The notes under the pieces are model-generated. The model was not told where the DNA came from. It searched no databases and was given only the letters and a program-made list of their open reading frames with translations. Position numbers and translations under genes: made by a program. Shown piece by piece: positions 43,141-52,373 of a stretch of 64,000 nt of DNA. Within the stretch, counting starts at the first letter, position 1. Each line of letters begins with the position of its first letter. The DNA comes from Planosporangium thailandense (GTDB lineage: Bacteria > Actinomycetota > Actinomycetes > Mycobacteriales > Micromonosporaceae): NCBI RefSeq assembly GCF_011947195.1, contig NZ_JAATVY010000004.1, positions 370,745-434,744 of the forward strand, in the 5' to 3' direction.

Positions 43141-44310
43141 CTAGAAGTCTGTCGACGTGTATGCGACGCGTCCCTGCACGACGGTCAGTCGTACCTGGAC
43201 GTCGGCGTCGACGACCACCAGATCGGCGTCCATGCCCGCCGCGATCTCGCCCTTGGTGTCGGCGACCCCGGCGGCGAGAGCCCCGTTTCGGCTCACGGTC
43301 GGCCACAGCTCCAGCATCGAGCGGCCGGACGCCCGGATCAGGTTCCGCAGCGCCTGGTCCATGGTGAGAACGCTGCCGGCGAGGGTGCCGTCGGACAGGC
43401 GCACGGCGCCGTCGCTGACGCTCACCGGCCGGCCGCCGATGGTGAAGGAGCCGCTGGGTAGGCCGGTCGGGCGTAGGGCATCTGTCACCAGGACGATCCC
43501 TTCGGGGCCTTTGGCCATTAACGCCGCCGCCAGGATCGCGGGGTGGACGTGCACGTTGTCGGCGATGAGCTCGGCAAGGAGTTCGGGCATCGTCATGGCG
43601 GCGGCGATGGGGCCCGGATGTCTGTGATGCAGCGGGGGCATCGCGTTGAACGTGTGGGTCATGTGGCGCGCGCCGCGGTTGACGGCGTCGACGGCCTGTT
43701 CGAACGTCGCGCCGGTGTGGCCGATGCTGACGCGGATACCCCGGTCGACGCACTCGTCGAGGAGCGCGGTCGCGCCGGCGAGCTCCGGTGCGAGAGTGAT
43801 CAGGCGTACGGCGCCGGTGGCGAGGAAGCGGCGGGCCTCGACGAGGTCGGGTAGCCGGATCTTCGTCGGGTCCTGCGCCCCGCACTTCTGGGTGTTGATG
43901 TACGGGCCCTCCATGTGCGCGCCCAGCACCTGCGCGCCGGTGACCGCGTACGCGGACGCCTCGGCGACCGCCTGGAGGGCCGACATGGTCTCCTCGGTGT
44001 CGGCGGTCCAGGTCGTGGCGAGGAACGAGGTCACGCCGTGCCGGACGAAGAACTCGGACATCGCGACGATCCCGGCGGGATCGCCGTCCATCACCTCGTG
44101 ACCGACGGCGCCGTGTACGTGGACGTCGATGAAGCCGGGAAGGACCGTCGCGCCGCTGAGGTCCAGGACATGCCGGCCCTCGGACACCTGGGGCGGTGGT
44201 GCTCCGGGGCCGTAGCTGTCGACGACGGTGCCGGTGCAGGCGAGCCAACCGGAGTCGACGACACGGTCGCGCGCCACGATGCGCGTGTTCGTCAGCAACA
44301 GCCCGGGCAT
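43141..44310 (-). CDS. nagA: N-acetylglucosamine-6-phosphate deacetylase
   Basis: A 389-aa amidohydrolase of the NagA family. The metal-site motifs are DVHVHG, AHMEGPYIN with the Glu ligand, GHTGAT, THTFNAM and the catalytic Asp in VTDAL. It would remove acetate from GlcNAc-6-phosphate or a related acetamido sugar phosphate. ATG 44310 has GGAGG six bases upstream; an ATG 12 codons earlier has no such site. Transcription diverges from the VOC operon across the three DasR-like sites, which fits aminosugar control. No NagB homologue is in the window. Confidence 0.85.
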   Translation of the reverse strand: MPGLLLTNTRIVARDRVVDSGWLACTGTVVDSYGPGAPPPQVSEGRHVLDLSGATVLPGFIDVHVHGAVGHEVMDGDPAGIVAMSEFFVRHGVTSFLATTWTADTEETMSALQAVAEASAYAVTGAQVLGAHMEGPYINTQKCGAQDPTKIRLPDLVEARRFLATGAVRLITLAPELAGATALLDECVDRGIRVSIGHTGATFEQAVDAVNRGARHMTHTFNAMPPLHHRHPGPIAAAMTMPELLAELIADNVHVHPAILAAALMAKGPEGIVLVTDALRPTGLPSGSFTIGGRPVSVSDGAVRLSDGTLAGSVLTMDQALRNLIRASGRSMLELWPTVSRNGALAAGVADTKGEIAAGMDADLVVVDADVQVRLTVVQGRVAYTSTDF

Positions 44311-44430
44311 CGGCGCCTCCAGTGGTCGGTTGTCGAGGTACGGCACCCGGTCGTATGTCAGGGGCCTGTCGACAGATGATTGGCGCCCGGTACGGACGGC
44401 GCCACGTCACGCTAACAAGACGCTCTTAAG

Positions 44431-44486
44431 TGGTCCAGACCAAACACAAAAATGGTACAGACCAAATTTGCGAAAGGTCTGGACCT
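44431..44486. promoter_or_regulatory. Three DasR/NagR-like operators in divergent promoter
   Basis: TGGTCCAGACCA (44431-44442), TGGTACAGACCA (44453-44464) and AGGTCTGGACCT (44475-44486) are spaced 22 bases apart, two helical turns. They closely resemble the TGGTCTAGACCA operators of DasR/NagR-type GntR proteins. The UTRA-GntR encoded at 55699 is the likely binder, controlling nagA-SDR leftward and the long operon rightward. Confidence 0.75.
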
Positions 44487-44631
44487 GTTGACGGTCGGCA
44501 GCTAGAGTCAGCCTCCACAAGACAGGCTGTAACGGCCGTCACTCTGCTGCCTTCACGTTCTTTTCGCAGGTAGCGGACGACGCGGCCGACCCGATGCGGC
44601 TTTCGGTCGGAAGCCGAGTGAAAGGTGACTG

Positions 44632-45012
44632 ATGAACTCGCTGCGCCTCGAATTCGACCACGTGGGTATCACCTGCCACGAGCCGCAGGAGGACGAGACC
44701 TGGGTCGAGGCCACCCGCGTCTGGGTGACCAACCCCAGGCAGCACCCGCAGAGCCTGGAGTTCCTGCGCTACGAGCCGGACAGCCCGGTGACCGGCCCGG
44801 TCCGCGAGCGGCCGCACATCGCGTATCGGGTTCCCAAGGGAACCCTCGAGGCCCTGCTCGAGGCCGCCGACGAGGTGCTGCTGGAGCCCTGGGAGGCGCA
44901 GAAGGACGTGGTCCGGGTGGCGTTCGCGCTCAAGGACGGCGCCGTCATCGAGTACATGGAGTACATGGGCGACCCGAACCAGTGGTTTCCCGCCGAGCGC
45001 AACGAGCTCTGA
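44632..45012 (+). CDS. VOC-fold protein, first gene of the sugar operon
   Basis: A 126-aa glyoxalase/VOC-like protein. The opening FDHVGITCHEP and closing AFALKDGAVIEYMEYMG resemble paired beta-alpha-beta modules with His and Glu metal ligands. It is followed 59 bases later by the isomerase gene. VOC proteins here could isomerise or eliminate from a keto-sugar. A GAAAGGTG stretch upstream of ATG 44632 may be the ribosome site. Confidence 0.7.
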   Translation: MNSLRLEFDHVGITCHEPQEDETWVEATRVWVTNPRQHPQSLEFLRYEPDSPVTGPVRERPHIAYRVPKGTLEALLEAADEVLLEPWEAQKDVVRVAFALKDGAVIEYMEYMGDPNQWFPAERNEL

Positions 45013-45071
45013 CCCGCGTCGACCCCTCCCGGGACGCATCCACGCTCCTCGTTAGTGAAAGAGACGTAAGA

Positions 45072-45950
45072 GTGAACGAACTCGGCTGTTCCTCCCTGTG
45101 CTTCGCCCGCATGCCGCGGTCGGAGGCTCTGGACACCATCGCTTCGCTGAACTTCCAGTGGGTCGACCTCGGCATGCTGCGGACCTTCAACGTGGGGGAG
45201 GGGCCGTTCCGCGCGCTGCACCTCGACGCGCTGGAGGTCGACGCCGACGAGGTGCGGCAGGTCCGCGACCGCCTCGACGCGGCGGGCTTCAAGCTCGCGG
45301 CGGTGAACGCCGGGGGCGGCTACCTGAACGTGCCGTGGGAGCGGGAAGAGGGCACCGCCTACATCCGACGCTCCATCGAGATCTGCCGGGAGCTCGGCGG
45401 GTACGCGGTCACCATCCAGTCCGGCAAGCTGCTGCGCGGCACCGACTGGCGGGCCAACGTCGACTACGTCGCGCCGGTCATCCGTGAGCTGGCCTCGTTC
45501 GCTGCCGAGACCGGCGTCGAACTGCACATCGAGGGCCCGCACATCGAGATGCTGACCCACAACCTCGCGACCACCCGGGACTTCTTCGAGATCGTCGACC
45601 ACCCCAACCTGTTCGTGACGATGGACCCCAGTCACATCGTCGTGGCAGACGAGGACCCGCTCGAGGTCACCCGGGCGCTCGGTCACCTGATCCGGCACGT
45701 GCACATCCGTGACGGCGCGGGCGCCAGCCCGGTCATCGTGCCGGGCCGGGGCGAGATCGACTGGCCCGCGTACGTACGGGTGCTCCAGGAGATCGGCTAC
45801 CAGCGGCCGGTGATGATCGAGCTCTGCCAGGACGAGTCCGAGGAGTACGAGGCGTCCAACGCCCGCTTCCTCGCCGACACGAATTTCTCGCAGCGGTTCA
45901 TGCGCAACGTGCTCGACGTCGTTGCGTCGTCGGACGCCCTGGCCCGGTAG
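45072..45950 (+). CDS. Sugar phosphate isomerase/epimerase-like TIM barrel
   Basis: A 292-aa xylose-isomerase-like TIM barrel (AP_endonuc_2 fold). Conserved acidic and His metal ligands are visible in VELHIEGPHIE, VTMDPSHIVVADEDP, HVHIRDGAG, PGRGEIDWPAYV and VMIELCQDESEEY. Relatives epimerise keto-sugars, dehydrate, or cleave glycosides after oxidation. The GTG start at 45072 fits the conserved N-terminus (LGCSSLCFARMP); a longer open frame from 44625 is an artefact across the VOC gene. It is co-directional with the Gfo/Idh dehydrogenases that probably feed it. Confidence 0.85.
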   Translation: MNELGCSSLCFARMPRSEALDTIASLNFQWVDLGMLRTFNVGEGPFRALHLDALEVDADEVRQVRDRLDAAGFKLAAVNAGGGYLNVPWEREEGTAYIRRSIEICRELGGYAVTIQSGKLLRGTDWRANVDYVAPVIRELASFAAETGVELHIEGPHIEMLTHNLATTRDFFEIVDHPNLFVTMDPSHIVVADEDPLEVTRALGHLIRHVHIRDGAGASPVIVPGRGEIDWPAYVRVLQEIGYQRPVMIELCQDESEEYEASNARFLADTNFSQRFMRNVLDVVASSDALAR

Positions 45951-46031
45951 GGCAACCGGCGCCTGAGGCGTCAACAACCCATTCGACGTCATCGCAGACC
46001 CAGCTGAGCCTGGCCGCACCGGGAGAACACC

Positions 46032-48059
46032 TTGACAGCAAGCAAGTGGCCGCTGTTGACGAGCCCTTTCACTATCGGCCAGGTCAGCCTGCGCAACCGC
46101 TTCGTCTTCCAGCCGCACTTCACGGCCCTCGGTAACGAGGGTGCCCCGTCGGCCGACCACCTCGCCTACTACGAGGAACGGGCGGCGGGCGGGGCCGGCC
46201 TGGTCATTTTCGAAAGCCAGGCCATCCACCCGACCGGCCGGGTGTCCCGCCACACGGTGAACGCCTGGGACGAGACCAACATCCCGGCGTACCGCAAGAT
46301 CGTCGACGCGGTGCACCGGCACGGCGCAAAGTTCTTCAGCCAGCTCGTGCACTCCGGGCCGGACACGCTGGCCACCCGGCCGCCCCTGATGTGGGGCCCC
46401 ACCCAGATGCCGGAGCCGTCGAACAACTTCCCGACCAAGGCGATGGAGCTCGACGAGATCCAAGCGGTGGTCGAGTACTACGCCCGGTCGGCCAGGAACA
46501 TGCGGGAGGCAGGCTTCGACGGGGTCGAGGTGAAGATCGGCCACGACGGGCTGCTGCACGCGTTCGCCTCTCCGTTCCTCAACCGGCGGACCGACGCGTA
46601 CGGCGGCGACTTCTCCGGCCGGATGCGGCTGTCGGTCGAGGTGCTCGCGGCGGTGCGGGCCGCGATCCCGGCGGACATGCCCGTCGGCGTACGGCTCTGC
46701 CTCAACGAGTACACCGAGTGGGGCTACGACACCGAGTACGGCCTGAAGATGGCCGCTCATCTGGAGCGCACCGGCCTCGTCGACTACTTCAACTCCGACG
46801 CGGGCACGTCGTCGAGCTACTGGATGCAGATCCCGCCGACGGTGTACGACGAGGGCAGCTTCCGCCACCTGACGAAGAGTCTCAAGGGGACGGTCAGCGT
46901 TCCGGTCATCTCCTTCGGGCGCGTCAAGCATCCGGAGATGGCCGAGCGGGTCCTCACGTCCGGCGAGGCTGACCTGATCGGGATGGCCCGGCAGCTCATC
47001 GCCGATCCGCACACACCCAACAAGGCGACCGAGGGCCGCGACGACGACATCCGGTACTGCATCGGCGGCAACGACTCCTGCATCTTCCAGGTCGCGCACG
47101 AACAGCAGATCCGCTGCGACCACAACCCGGCCGCCGGCCGGGAGCGGCTGTTCAGCGAACGCCTGCTGACCACGGTCGCCGACCCCAAGGAGATCGTCGT
47201 CATCGGCGGCGGCCCGGCCGGCATGAAGGCGGCCGAGACGCTGGCCCGCCGGGGTCACCGGGTGTCGCTGTTCGAGAGGAACACCCGGCTCGGCGGCCAG
47301 GTACTTCTGGCCGAGCAGCAGCCGTTCCACGTCGAGATCTACGACGTCGTCGACTACCTGGACCGCGCGCTGCGACGGCTGAAGGTCGACGTCAACCTCG
47401 GCGTCGAGATCACCGAGGACCTGCTGGACGAGATCGAAGCCGACGCGATCATCGTCGCGACCGGCTCGCGGCCGGCACTGTCCCAGGTCGCGGTCAACCC
47501 GGCGATCACCGGCCAGGAGCCGACCGCCGGACTCGACCACTTGAACTCGCCGGCGCTACGCGATCTGGACCCACAGGTCCTCGCCACCGTCGACGAGGTG
47601 CTCTCCGGAAGCCGGGAGCCCGGGAAGCGTGCCGTGGTGATCGACGGTACGGGCAACTGGGAAGGGGCCGGCACGGCGGAGTACCTCGCCAACGCCGGCA
47701 GCGAGGTGTGGGTGGTCGCCGGCGCGTTCAGCGTCGGGTCCTCCCTGGAGGCGGCCAACCGGCACCTCTTCTACCAGCGGGCGGCCAAGAAGGGCATCCA
47801 CACCCTGACCACGACCGCGTTCGCCGGGTTCTCCGACGGCATCGCACGGCTCACGAACGTCTACACCGGGGAGACGACGGAGATATCAGGAGTGGACCTG
47901 GTCGTTCCGGCGGTCGGTCGCCGCTCCGACGAGGCGCTGTTCCTCGACTGGAAGAAGCGCGCGGGACAGCGTGCGATGTACCGCCTTGGTGACTGCGTGG
48001 CACCCCGGATGCTGCGTGAGGTCATCAGGGAGGCCTACGAGTTCGGGATGAGCTTCTAG
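46032..48059 (+). CDS. OYE-type flavoprotein with C-terminal NAD(P)/FAD domain, Fe-S ligand lost
   Basis: A 675-aa protein with the architecture of 2,4-dienoyl-CoA reductase/trimethylamine dehydrogenase. The FMN TIM barrel covers about 1-340 (RFVFQPHFTALGN, KFFSQLVHSGP, DGVEVKIGHDGLLHAFASPF), then a linker, then a pyridine-nucleotide fold with VVIGGGPAGMKAAETLARRG (about 394). The 4Fe-4S linker of this family is C-x2-C-x3-C-x11-C. Here it reads CIGGNDSC (residues 343-350), so the second Cys is Gly. The cluster may be altered or lost. The TTG start at 46032 has GGGAGAAC upstream. In the operon it may reduce an unsaturated keto-sugar or aglycone. Confidence 0.87.
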   Translation: MTASKWPLLTSPFTIGQVSLRNRFVFQPHFTALGNEGAPSADHLAYYEERAAGGAGLVIFESQAIHPTGRVSRHTVNAWDETNIPAYRKIVDAVHRHGAKFFSQLVHSGPDTLATRPPLMWGPTQMPEPSNNFPTKAMELDEIQAVVEYYARSARNMREAGFDGVEVKIGHDGLLHAFASPFLNRRTDAYGGDFSGRMRLSVEVLAAVRAAIPADMPVGVRLCLNEYTEWGYDTEYGLKMAAHLERTGLVDYFNSDAGTSSSYWMQIPPTVYDEGSFRHLTKSLKGTVSVPVISFGRVKHPEMAERVLTSGEADLIGMARQLIADPHTPNKATEGRDDDIRYCIGGNDSCIFQVAHEQQIRCDHNPAAGRERLFSERLLTTVADPKEIVVIGGGPAGMKAAETLARRGHRVSLFERNTRLGGQVLLAEQQPFHVEIYDVVDYLDRALRRLKVDVNLGVEITEDLLDEIEADAIIVATGSRPALSQVAVNPAITGQEPTAGLDHLNSPALRDLDPQVLATVDEVLSGSREPGKRAVVIDGTGNWEGAGTAEYLANAGSEVWVVAGAFSVGSSLEAANRHLFYQRAAKKGIHTLTTTAFAGFSDGIARLTNVYTGETTEISGVDLVVPAVGRRSDEALFLDWKKRAGQRAMYRLGDCVAPRMLREVIREAYEFGMSF

Positions 48060-48195
48060 GCCGTGTCCTCATGGCGCTGCCCGGAGGCGGCGCCAGGAAA
48101 GACCGTAGTTCGAAATGAGACACGTGTTCGGCGCGGATCCGGTCCGTGACCGGGGAGCGCCCCGTACATCTTCAAGCCTCGGAGGAAACAGTTCG

Positions 48196-49320
48196 ATGAA
48201 GAGATCACTCCACGGCCGGTTAGCGTTGGCGGCCACGGCGGCCGTCGTCGCCGCGCTCGGCCTCACCGGCTGCGTGTCCCAGAGCAGCGGCAGCGGCAGC
48301 GCGTCATCCGGAGGCGACCACGGCAAGGGCCGTATCGCCTTCATGATGCCGGACCTGGTCACCGCCCGCTGGGACCAGCAGGACAAGCCGGTGTTCGAAG
48401 CCGAGATGAAGAAGGCCTGCCCGGACTGCAAGGTGACCTACTACAACGCCAAGGGATCGCCCGAGACGCAGCTGGCGCAGACGCAGTCGGCGATCACCAA
48501 CGGCGTCGATGCGGTCGTGCTCGCCCCGATCGACAAGAACGCCGCGATCAACATGGTGAACCAGTTCCACCAGGCGGGCGTGAAGGTCATCAGCTACGCG
48601 ACGATCATCGACACCCCGAACGTCGACTACGGCGTCACCACCGACATCTTCAAGATCGGCGCTCAGCAGGCGCAGAGCCTGGTGGACGGGCTGAAGGCCA
48701 AGGGCATCACCAGCGGCAACCTCATCGCCATCAACGGTGACCCATCCGACGCGTTCGGCCCGAAGTACAAGGCCGGCGCCCACTCCGTACTCGACAAGTC
48801 CGGCTTCACCATCGCCGCCGAGTACGACGCCAAGAACTGGGACGGCACGACGGCGCAGTCCCAGATGGACCAGGCCATCACCAAGGTCGGCAAGGGCAAC
48901 TTCGTCGGCGTCTACGCCGCCAACGACCAGCTCGCTGGTGGCGCCATCGCCGCGATGAAGAACGCGGGGGTCGACCCGACCACCATTCTGACCACGGGTC
49001 AGGACGGCGCCGTCGCCGGCCTGCAGCGGATCATCGCCGGCGAGCAGTACAACACCATCAATCTGCCGATCAAGGTGTTCGCGGCCAAGACCGCGGACCT
49101 CGCCGCCGCGGTGGCCAAGGGCAAACCGGCACCGACCGACATCGTCAACGGCACGACCAAGACGCCGTCGGGTGCGGAGATCAAGGCCTACCTGTACGAC
49201 ACCGAGGTCATCACCAAGGAAAACGTCTCGAACATGATCGTCCCGAAGGGCTTCTGGCCGTTGAAGGACGTCTGCACGCCCGAGTACCAGGCGGCGTGCC
49301 AGAAGGCCAACCTGTCCTGA
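48196..49320 (+). CDS. Sugar ABC transporter substrate-binding lipoprotein
   Basis: A 374-aa periplasmic-binding protein of the ribose/xylose type. The signal peptide ends at a lipobox LTGC (Cys about 24), followed by a Ser/Gly linker. The mature part has two Rossmann-like lobes (GRIAFMMPDLVTARWDQQDK, NGVDAVVLAPIDKNAAINMV, NLIAINGDPSD, GVYAANDQLAGGAIAAM). GGAGGAAA precedes ATG 48196. The partner ATPase and permease genes follow. Confidence 0.92.
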   Translation: MKRSLHGRLALAATAAVVAALGLTGCVSQSSGSGSASSGGDHGKGRIAFMMPDLVTARWDQQDKPVFEAEMKKACPDCKVTYYNAKGSPETQLAQTQSAITNGVDAVVLAPIDKNAAINMVNQFHQAGVKVISYATIIDTPNVDYGVTTDIFKIGAQQAQSLVDGLKAKGITSGNLIAINGDPSDAFGPKYKAGAHSVLDKSGFTIAAEYDAKNWDGTTAQSQMDQAITKVGKGNFVGVYAANDQLAGGAIAAMKNAGVDPTTILTTGQDGAVAGLQRIIAGEQYNTINLPIKVFAAKTADLAAAVAKGKPAPTDIVNGTTKTPSGAEIKAYLYDTEVITKENVSNMIVPKGFWPLKDVCTPEYQAACQKANLS

Positions 49321-49364
49321 CGAGTACCGCCGAGTAATCCCGCAGCCCGAGAAAGCACGAGATC

Positions 49365-50117
49365 GTGACTGAACCGCTCATCAGTTTCCGCTCGGTCAGC
49401 AAGTCCTACGGCGCTGTCCGAGCTCTCGACGGGGCGTCATTCTCCATCGAGGCCGGCGAGGTAGTTGCCCTCGTCGGGGACAACGGTGCGGGCAAGTCGA
49501 CGTTGGTCAAGGTGATGTCGGGGACGGTCGTCCCCGACACCGCCGAGATCACCGTCGAGGGTAAGCCCGTAAAGATCCACCACCCCAACGACGCCGCTCA
49601 ACTCGGGATCGCGACGGTCTACCAGGACCTTGCCCTGTGCAACAACCTGGATGTGGTCGCCAACCTGTTCCTCGGTCGCGAGCACCACAAGGGCTCGCTC
49701 ATCGACGAACTCGCGATGGAACGGGAGACGATAGACCTGCTGGCTGAACTGGCGGTCAAGCCCCGCTCACTGCGGGTACCGATCGGCAGCCTGTCCGGCG
49801 GCCAGCGGCAGTCGGTCGCCATCGCCCGCTGCCTGCTCGGCAACCCGAAAATGATCATCCTCGACGAGCCGACGGCCGCGCTCGGCCTCGCCCAGAAGCA
49901 ACAGGTCGTCGAGCTGATCCGCCGGCTCAAGGCCCGCGGGCTGGCCGTCGTTCTCATCAGCCACAACCTGGCGGAAATCTTCGCCGTCGCCGACCGGATC
50001 GAGGTCCTGCGACTCGGCCGGAACGTGGGGTCCTTCCCCGGAGACTCCAAGTACACCGACGACGTCGTCGCGGCCATCACCGGCGCCCGGATCACCTCGT
50101 CGGAGGCAGTCGCATGA
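49365..50117 (+). CDS. Sugar ABC transporter ATP-binding protein (single domain)
   Basis: A 250-aa ABC ATPase. Walker A is GDNGAGKST (about 38-46), the Q-loop YQDLALCNNL, the signature LSGGQRQSVAIARCL, Walker B KMIILDEPTAAL and the switch His ISHNLAEIF. It has one nucleotide-binding domain, like FrcA, rather than the doubled RbsA form. The GTG start is at 49365 and it overlaps the permease by 4 bases. Confidence 0.93.
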   Translation: MTEPLISFRSVSKSYGAVRALDGASFSIEAGEVVALVGDNGAGKSTLVKVMSGTVVPDTAEITVEGKPVKIHHPNDAAQLGIATVYQDLALCNNLDVVANLFLGREHHKGSLIDELAMERETIDLLAELAVKPRSLRVPIGSLSGGQRQSVAIARCLLGNPKMIILDEPTAALGLAQKQQVVELIRRLKARGLAVVLISHNLAEIFAVADRIEVLRLGRNVGSFPGDSKYTDDVVAAITGARITSSEAVA

Positions 50118-51337
50118 CCACCCAAACCGTGAACGACACCGCCCTGCCGGGCGCGGCCGCCGAGGAGGCCGGCGGTCTCCGGGACAAGCTGCGCCTGCTG
50201 ATGCGGGGAGACTCGGCGTCGCACGTCGGCGTCACCCAGGTCCTCGTGGGACTGGCGGCGATCTGGATCGTCTTCTCCCTGCTGAACCCGAACTTCGTGT
50301 CGCCGACGAACCTGACCAACCTCGCTCTGCAGATCGTCGCCGTCGCGACGATGTCGATCGGCGTGGTGCTGGTACTGCTGATCGGCGAGATCGACCTATC
50401 GGTCGGCTCGGTCAGCGGCCTGGCGGCGACCGTGATGGCGGCGCTCAACGTCAAGCAGGGCATGCCCGCGTTCGTGGCCATCGGGCTGGCGCTGCTGTGC
50501 GGTCTCGTGGTGGGCCTGATCCACGGCACGATCATCGCCACGTTCGGCGTCCCGTCCTTCGTGGTCACGCTGGCCGGTCTTATCGGCTGGCAGGGTCTGC
50601 AGCTGCTGATCTTCGACTACACCGGGGCCATGAACCTGGGCGACCCGAAGGTGCTCGCCCTCACCGACACGTTCTTCCAGCCGTGGGCCGGCCTGGTCGC
50701 CACGGTAGTGATCGCGCTCGCGATGGGGCTGGTAACCCGGCGCCGCCGGGCCCGCCGGCGGGAGCTTGGCCTGGGCAACCGGTCCGCCGCGTTCGACGTG
50801 GTTCGACTGGTGGCGTTCGCGATCGTCGTCGCCGTCCTCATCCTGGTGTTCGGCATCAACCGGGGCATCCCGCTGAGCGTACTGATCGTCGTCGGTCTCG
50901 TGGTGCTGATGGACTTCATCGCCCGCCGTACCCTGTTCGGCCGGCGGATCTACGCCGTCGGCGGGGACGCCCAGGCGGCCGAGCGGGTCGGCACCAACGT
51001 CAAGCGGGTCACGATCCAGATCTTCGTACTGGCGTCGTTCTTCGCCGCCCTCGGTGGAGTGCTGTCGGCGTCCCGCCTGATGTCGGTCAGCCAGTCGGCC
51101 GGCGGTGGCGAGGTGCTGCTCGACGCGATCGCGGGTGTGGTCATCGGCGGTACGAGCCTGTTCGGCGGCCGGGGCAGCGTCTGGTCGGCACTGCTCGGTG
51201 CGCTGGTCATCGGATCGATCTCGAACGGGATGGATCTTCTCGCGCTCCGCTCTCCGGTGAAGCTCATGATCACCGGTGCGGTGCTCGTCGCGGCCGTCAT
51301 CTTCGACGCCGTGATGCGCCGCAGGCAGAGCCGGTAG
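50114..51337 (+). CDS. Sugar ABC transporter permease (XylH/RbsC-like)
   Basis: A 407-aa integral membrane permease with about ten hydrophobic segments, first at VLVGLAAIWIVFSLLNPNF. The branched-chain/sugar permease loop reads RTLFGRRIYAVGGDAQAAERVG, where the EAA-like region contacts the ATPase. A cytosolic Arg-rich insert (RRRRARRRELG) lies near the middle. It belongs with the preceding binding protein and ATPase, and the long N-terminal polar tail of about 30 residues is typical of XylH types. Confidence 0.92.
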   Translation: MTTQTVNDTALPGAAAEEAGGLRDKLRLLMRGDSASHVGVTQVLVGLAAIWIVFSLLNPNFVSPTNLTNLALQIVAVATMSIGVVLVLLIGEIDLSVGSVSGLAATVMAALNVKQGMPAFVAIGLALLCGLVVGLIHGTIIATFGVPSFVVTLAGLIGWQGLQLLIFDYTGAMNLGDPKVLALTDTFFQPWAGLVATVVIALAMGLVTRRRRARRRELGLGNRSAAFDVVRLVAFAIVVAVLILVFGINRGIPLSVLIVVGLVVLMDFIARRTLFGRRIYAVGGDAQAAERVGTNVKRVTIQIFVLASFFAALGGVLSASRLMSVSQSAGGGEVLLDAIAGVVIGGTSLFGGRGSVWSALLGALVIGSISNGMDLLALRSPVKLMITGAVLVAAVIFDAVMRRRQSR

Positions 51338-51377
51338 TCGATGGCAGCCGTTCGTCTAATGGATGAGGAGTGAAGCG

Positions 51378-52373
51378 GTGAGTCCTGGACCCCGGGTCGG
51401 CATCATCGGTACCGGCTTCATGGGTACGACGCATGCTGCGGCGTGGCACGCGATCGGAGCGACTCCGTCGGCTTTCCTGGACCGCCAGGGCGCCGACGAT
51501 GCGCTGCCCCGACAGTACGGCGCAGAGGTATTCACCGAGCTGGACGCGTTCCTTGGGGCCGTCGACGTGGTGGACATCTGCGCCCCCACCCACCTGCACG
51601 CCGACCTCGCGCTGGCCGCGGCCGCCGCGGGCAAGCCGACCCTGTGCGAGAAGCCGCTCTCGCTGGATGTCGCCGAGGGCATGCGGGTCATCGACGCCTT
51701 CGACCGGGCGAGCGTCCCGTTGCAGGTGGCCCACCTGCTGCGGTTCAGTCCGGAGTACCGGGCCGTCCGGGACGCCGTGGTGAACGGCGAGATCGGGCGG
51801 CCGGCGGTACTCCGGCTGTCACGTCTGTCGTTCGCGCCGGACCGGGGAGCCGACAGCTGGTTCGCCGACGAGTCCAGGTCTGGTGGCCTCTTCTTCGACC
51901 TGATGATCCACGACCTGGACTACGCCCGCTGGGTGGCCGGTGACGTGGTCAGCGTCTACGCGCGTTCGGTCGGCGGGGCGAAGGACCACGGCATCGCGAT
52001 CCTCAAGCACGCCAGCGGCGCCATCACCCACGTCGAGGCGTCCTGGGCGAACCCGGCGCCGGTGTTCCGGACCCTGCTCGAGGTCGCCGGCTCCCGCGGA
52101 ATGATCACCTTCTCGTCCGACAACACCTCTCCGCTCACGCTGCGGCTGCACAAGAAGGCCGAGGACGTGACCACCGGGCTGGGCGACGTGGCGTTGGCGG
52201 CCAACCCGTTCGAGGTTGAGCTCCAGCACTTCCTCGATGTCGTGGCCGGCGCCAGGCAGCCGGTGCTGACCGCCCTGGACGGGCTGGCGGCGGTCCAGCT
52301 GGCCGACGCAGCCCGCCGTTCAGCACGTACCGGGCAACCGGTTTCCATCAGCCCACTCGGAGGGGGTGCCTGA
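51378..52373 (+). CDS. Gfo/Idh/MocA oxidoreductase (copy 1)
   Basis: A 331-aa NAD(P)-dependent sugar dehydrogenase: Rossmann start VGIIGTGFMGTTHAAAW, APTHLHADLA, CEKPLSLDVAEG with the conserved Lys of the EKP motif, and DLMIHDLDYARWV in the C-terminal domain with the catalytic His. The GTG start at 51378 has AGGAG eight bases upstream; ATG 51363 would lack this. It ends immediately before the second Gfo/Idh gene. The role is probably oxidation at C3 of a sugar or glycoside. Confidence 0.9.
   Translation: MSPGPRVGIIGTGFMGTTHAAAWHAIGATPSAFLDRQGADDALPRQYGAEVFTELDAFLGAVDVVDICAPTHLHADLALAAAAAGKPTLCEKPLSLDVAEGMRVIDAFDRASVPLQVAHLLRFSPEYRAVRDAVVNGEIGRPAVLRLSRLSFAPDRGADSWFADESRSGGLFFDLMIHDLDYARWVAGDVVSVYARSVGGAKDHGIAILKHASGAITHVEASWANPAPVFRTLLEVAGSRGMITFSSDNTSPLTLRLHKKAEDVTTGLGDVALAANPFEVELQHFLDVVAGARQPVLTALDGLAAVQLADAARRSARTGQPVSISPLGGGA

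Noticed and set aside
44488..44510. Promoter TTGACG with TAGAGT for the sugar operon
   Set aside because: The hexamers are only 9 bases apart, too close for a sigma70 promoter, so I did not call it.
44769..47540. 923-codon minus-strand open frame
   Set aside because: It lies antisense to the VOC, isomerase and OYE genes, has no family-like sequence, and reflects GC-rich codon bias in the opposite frame.
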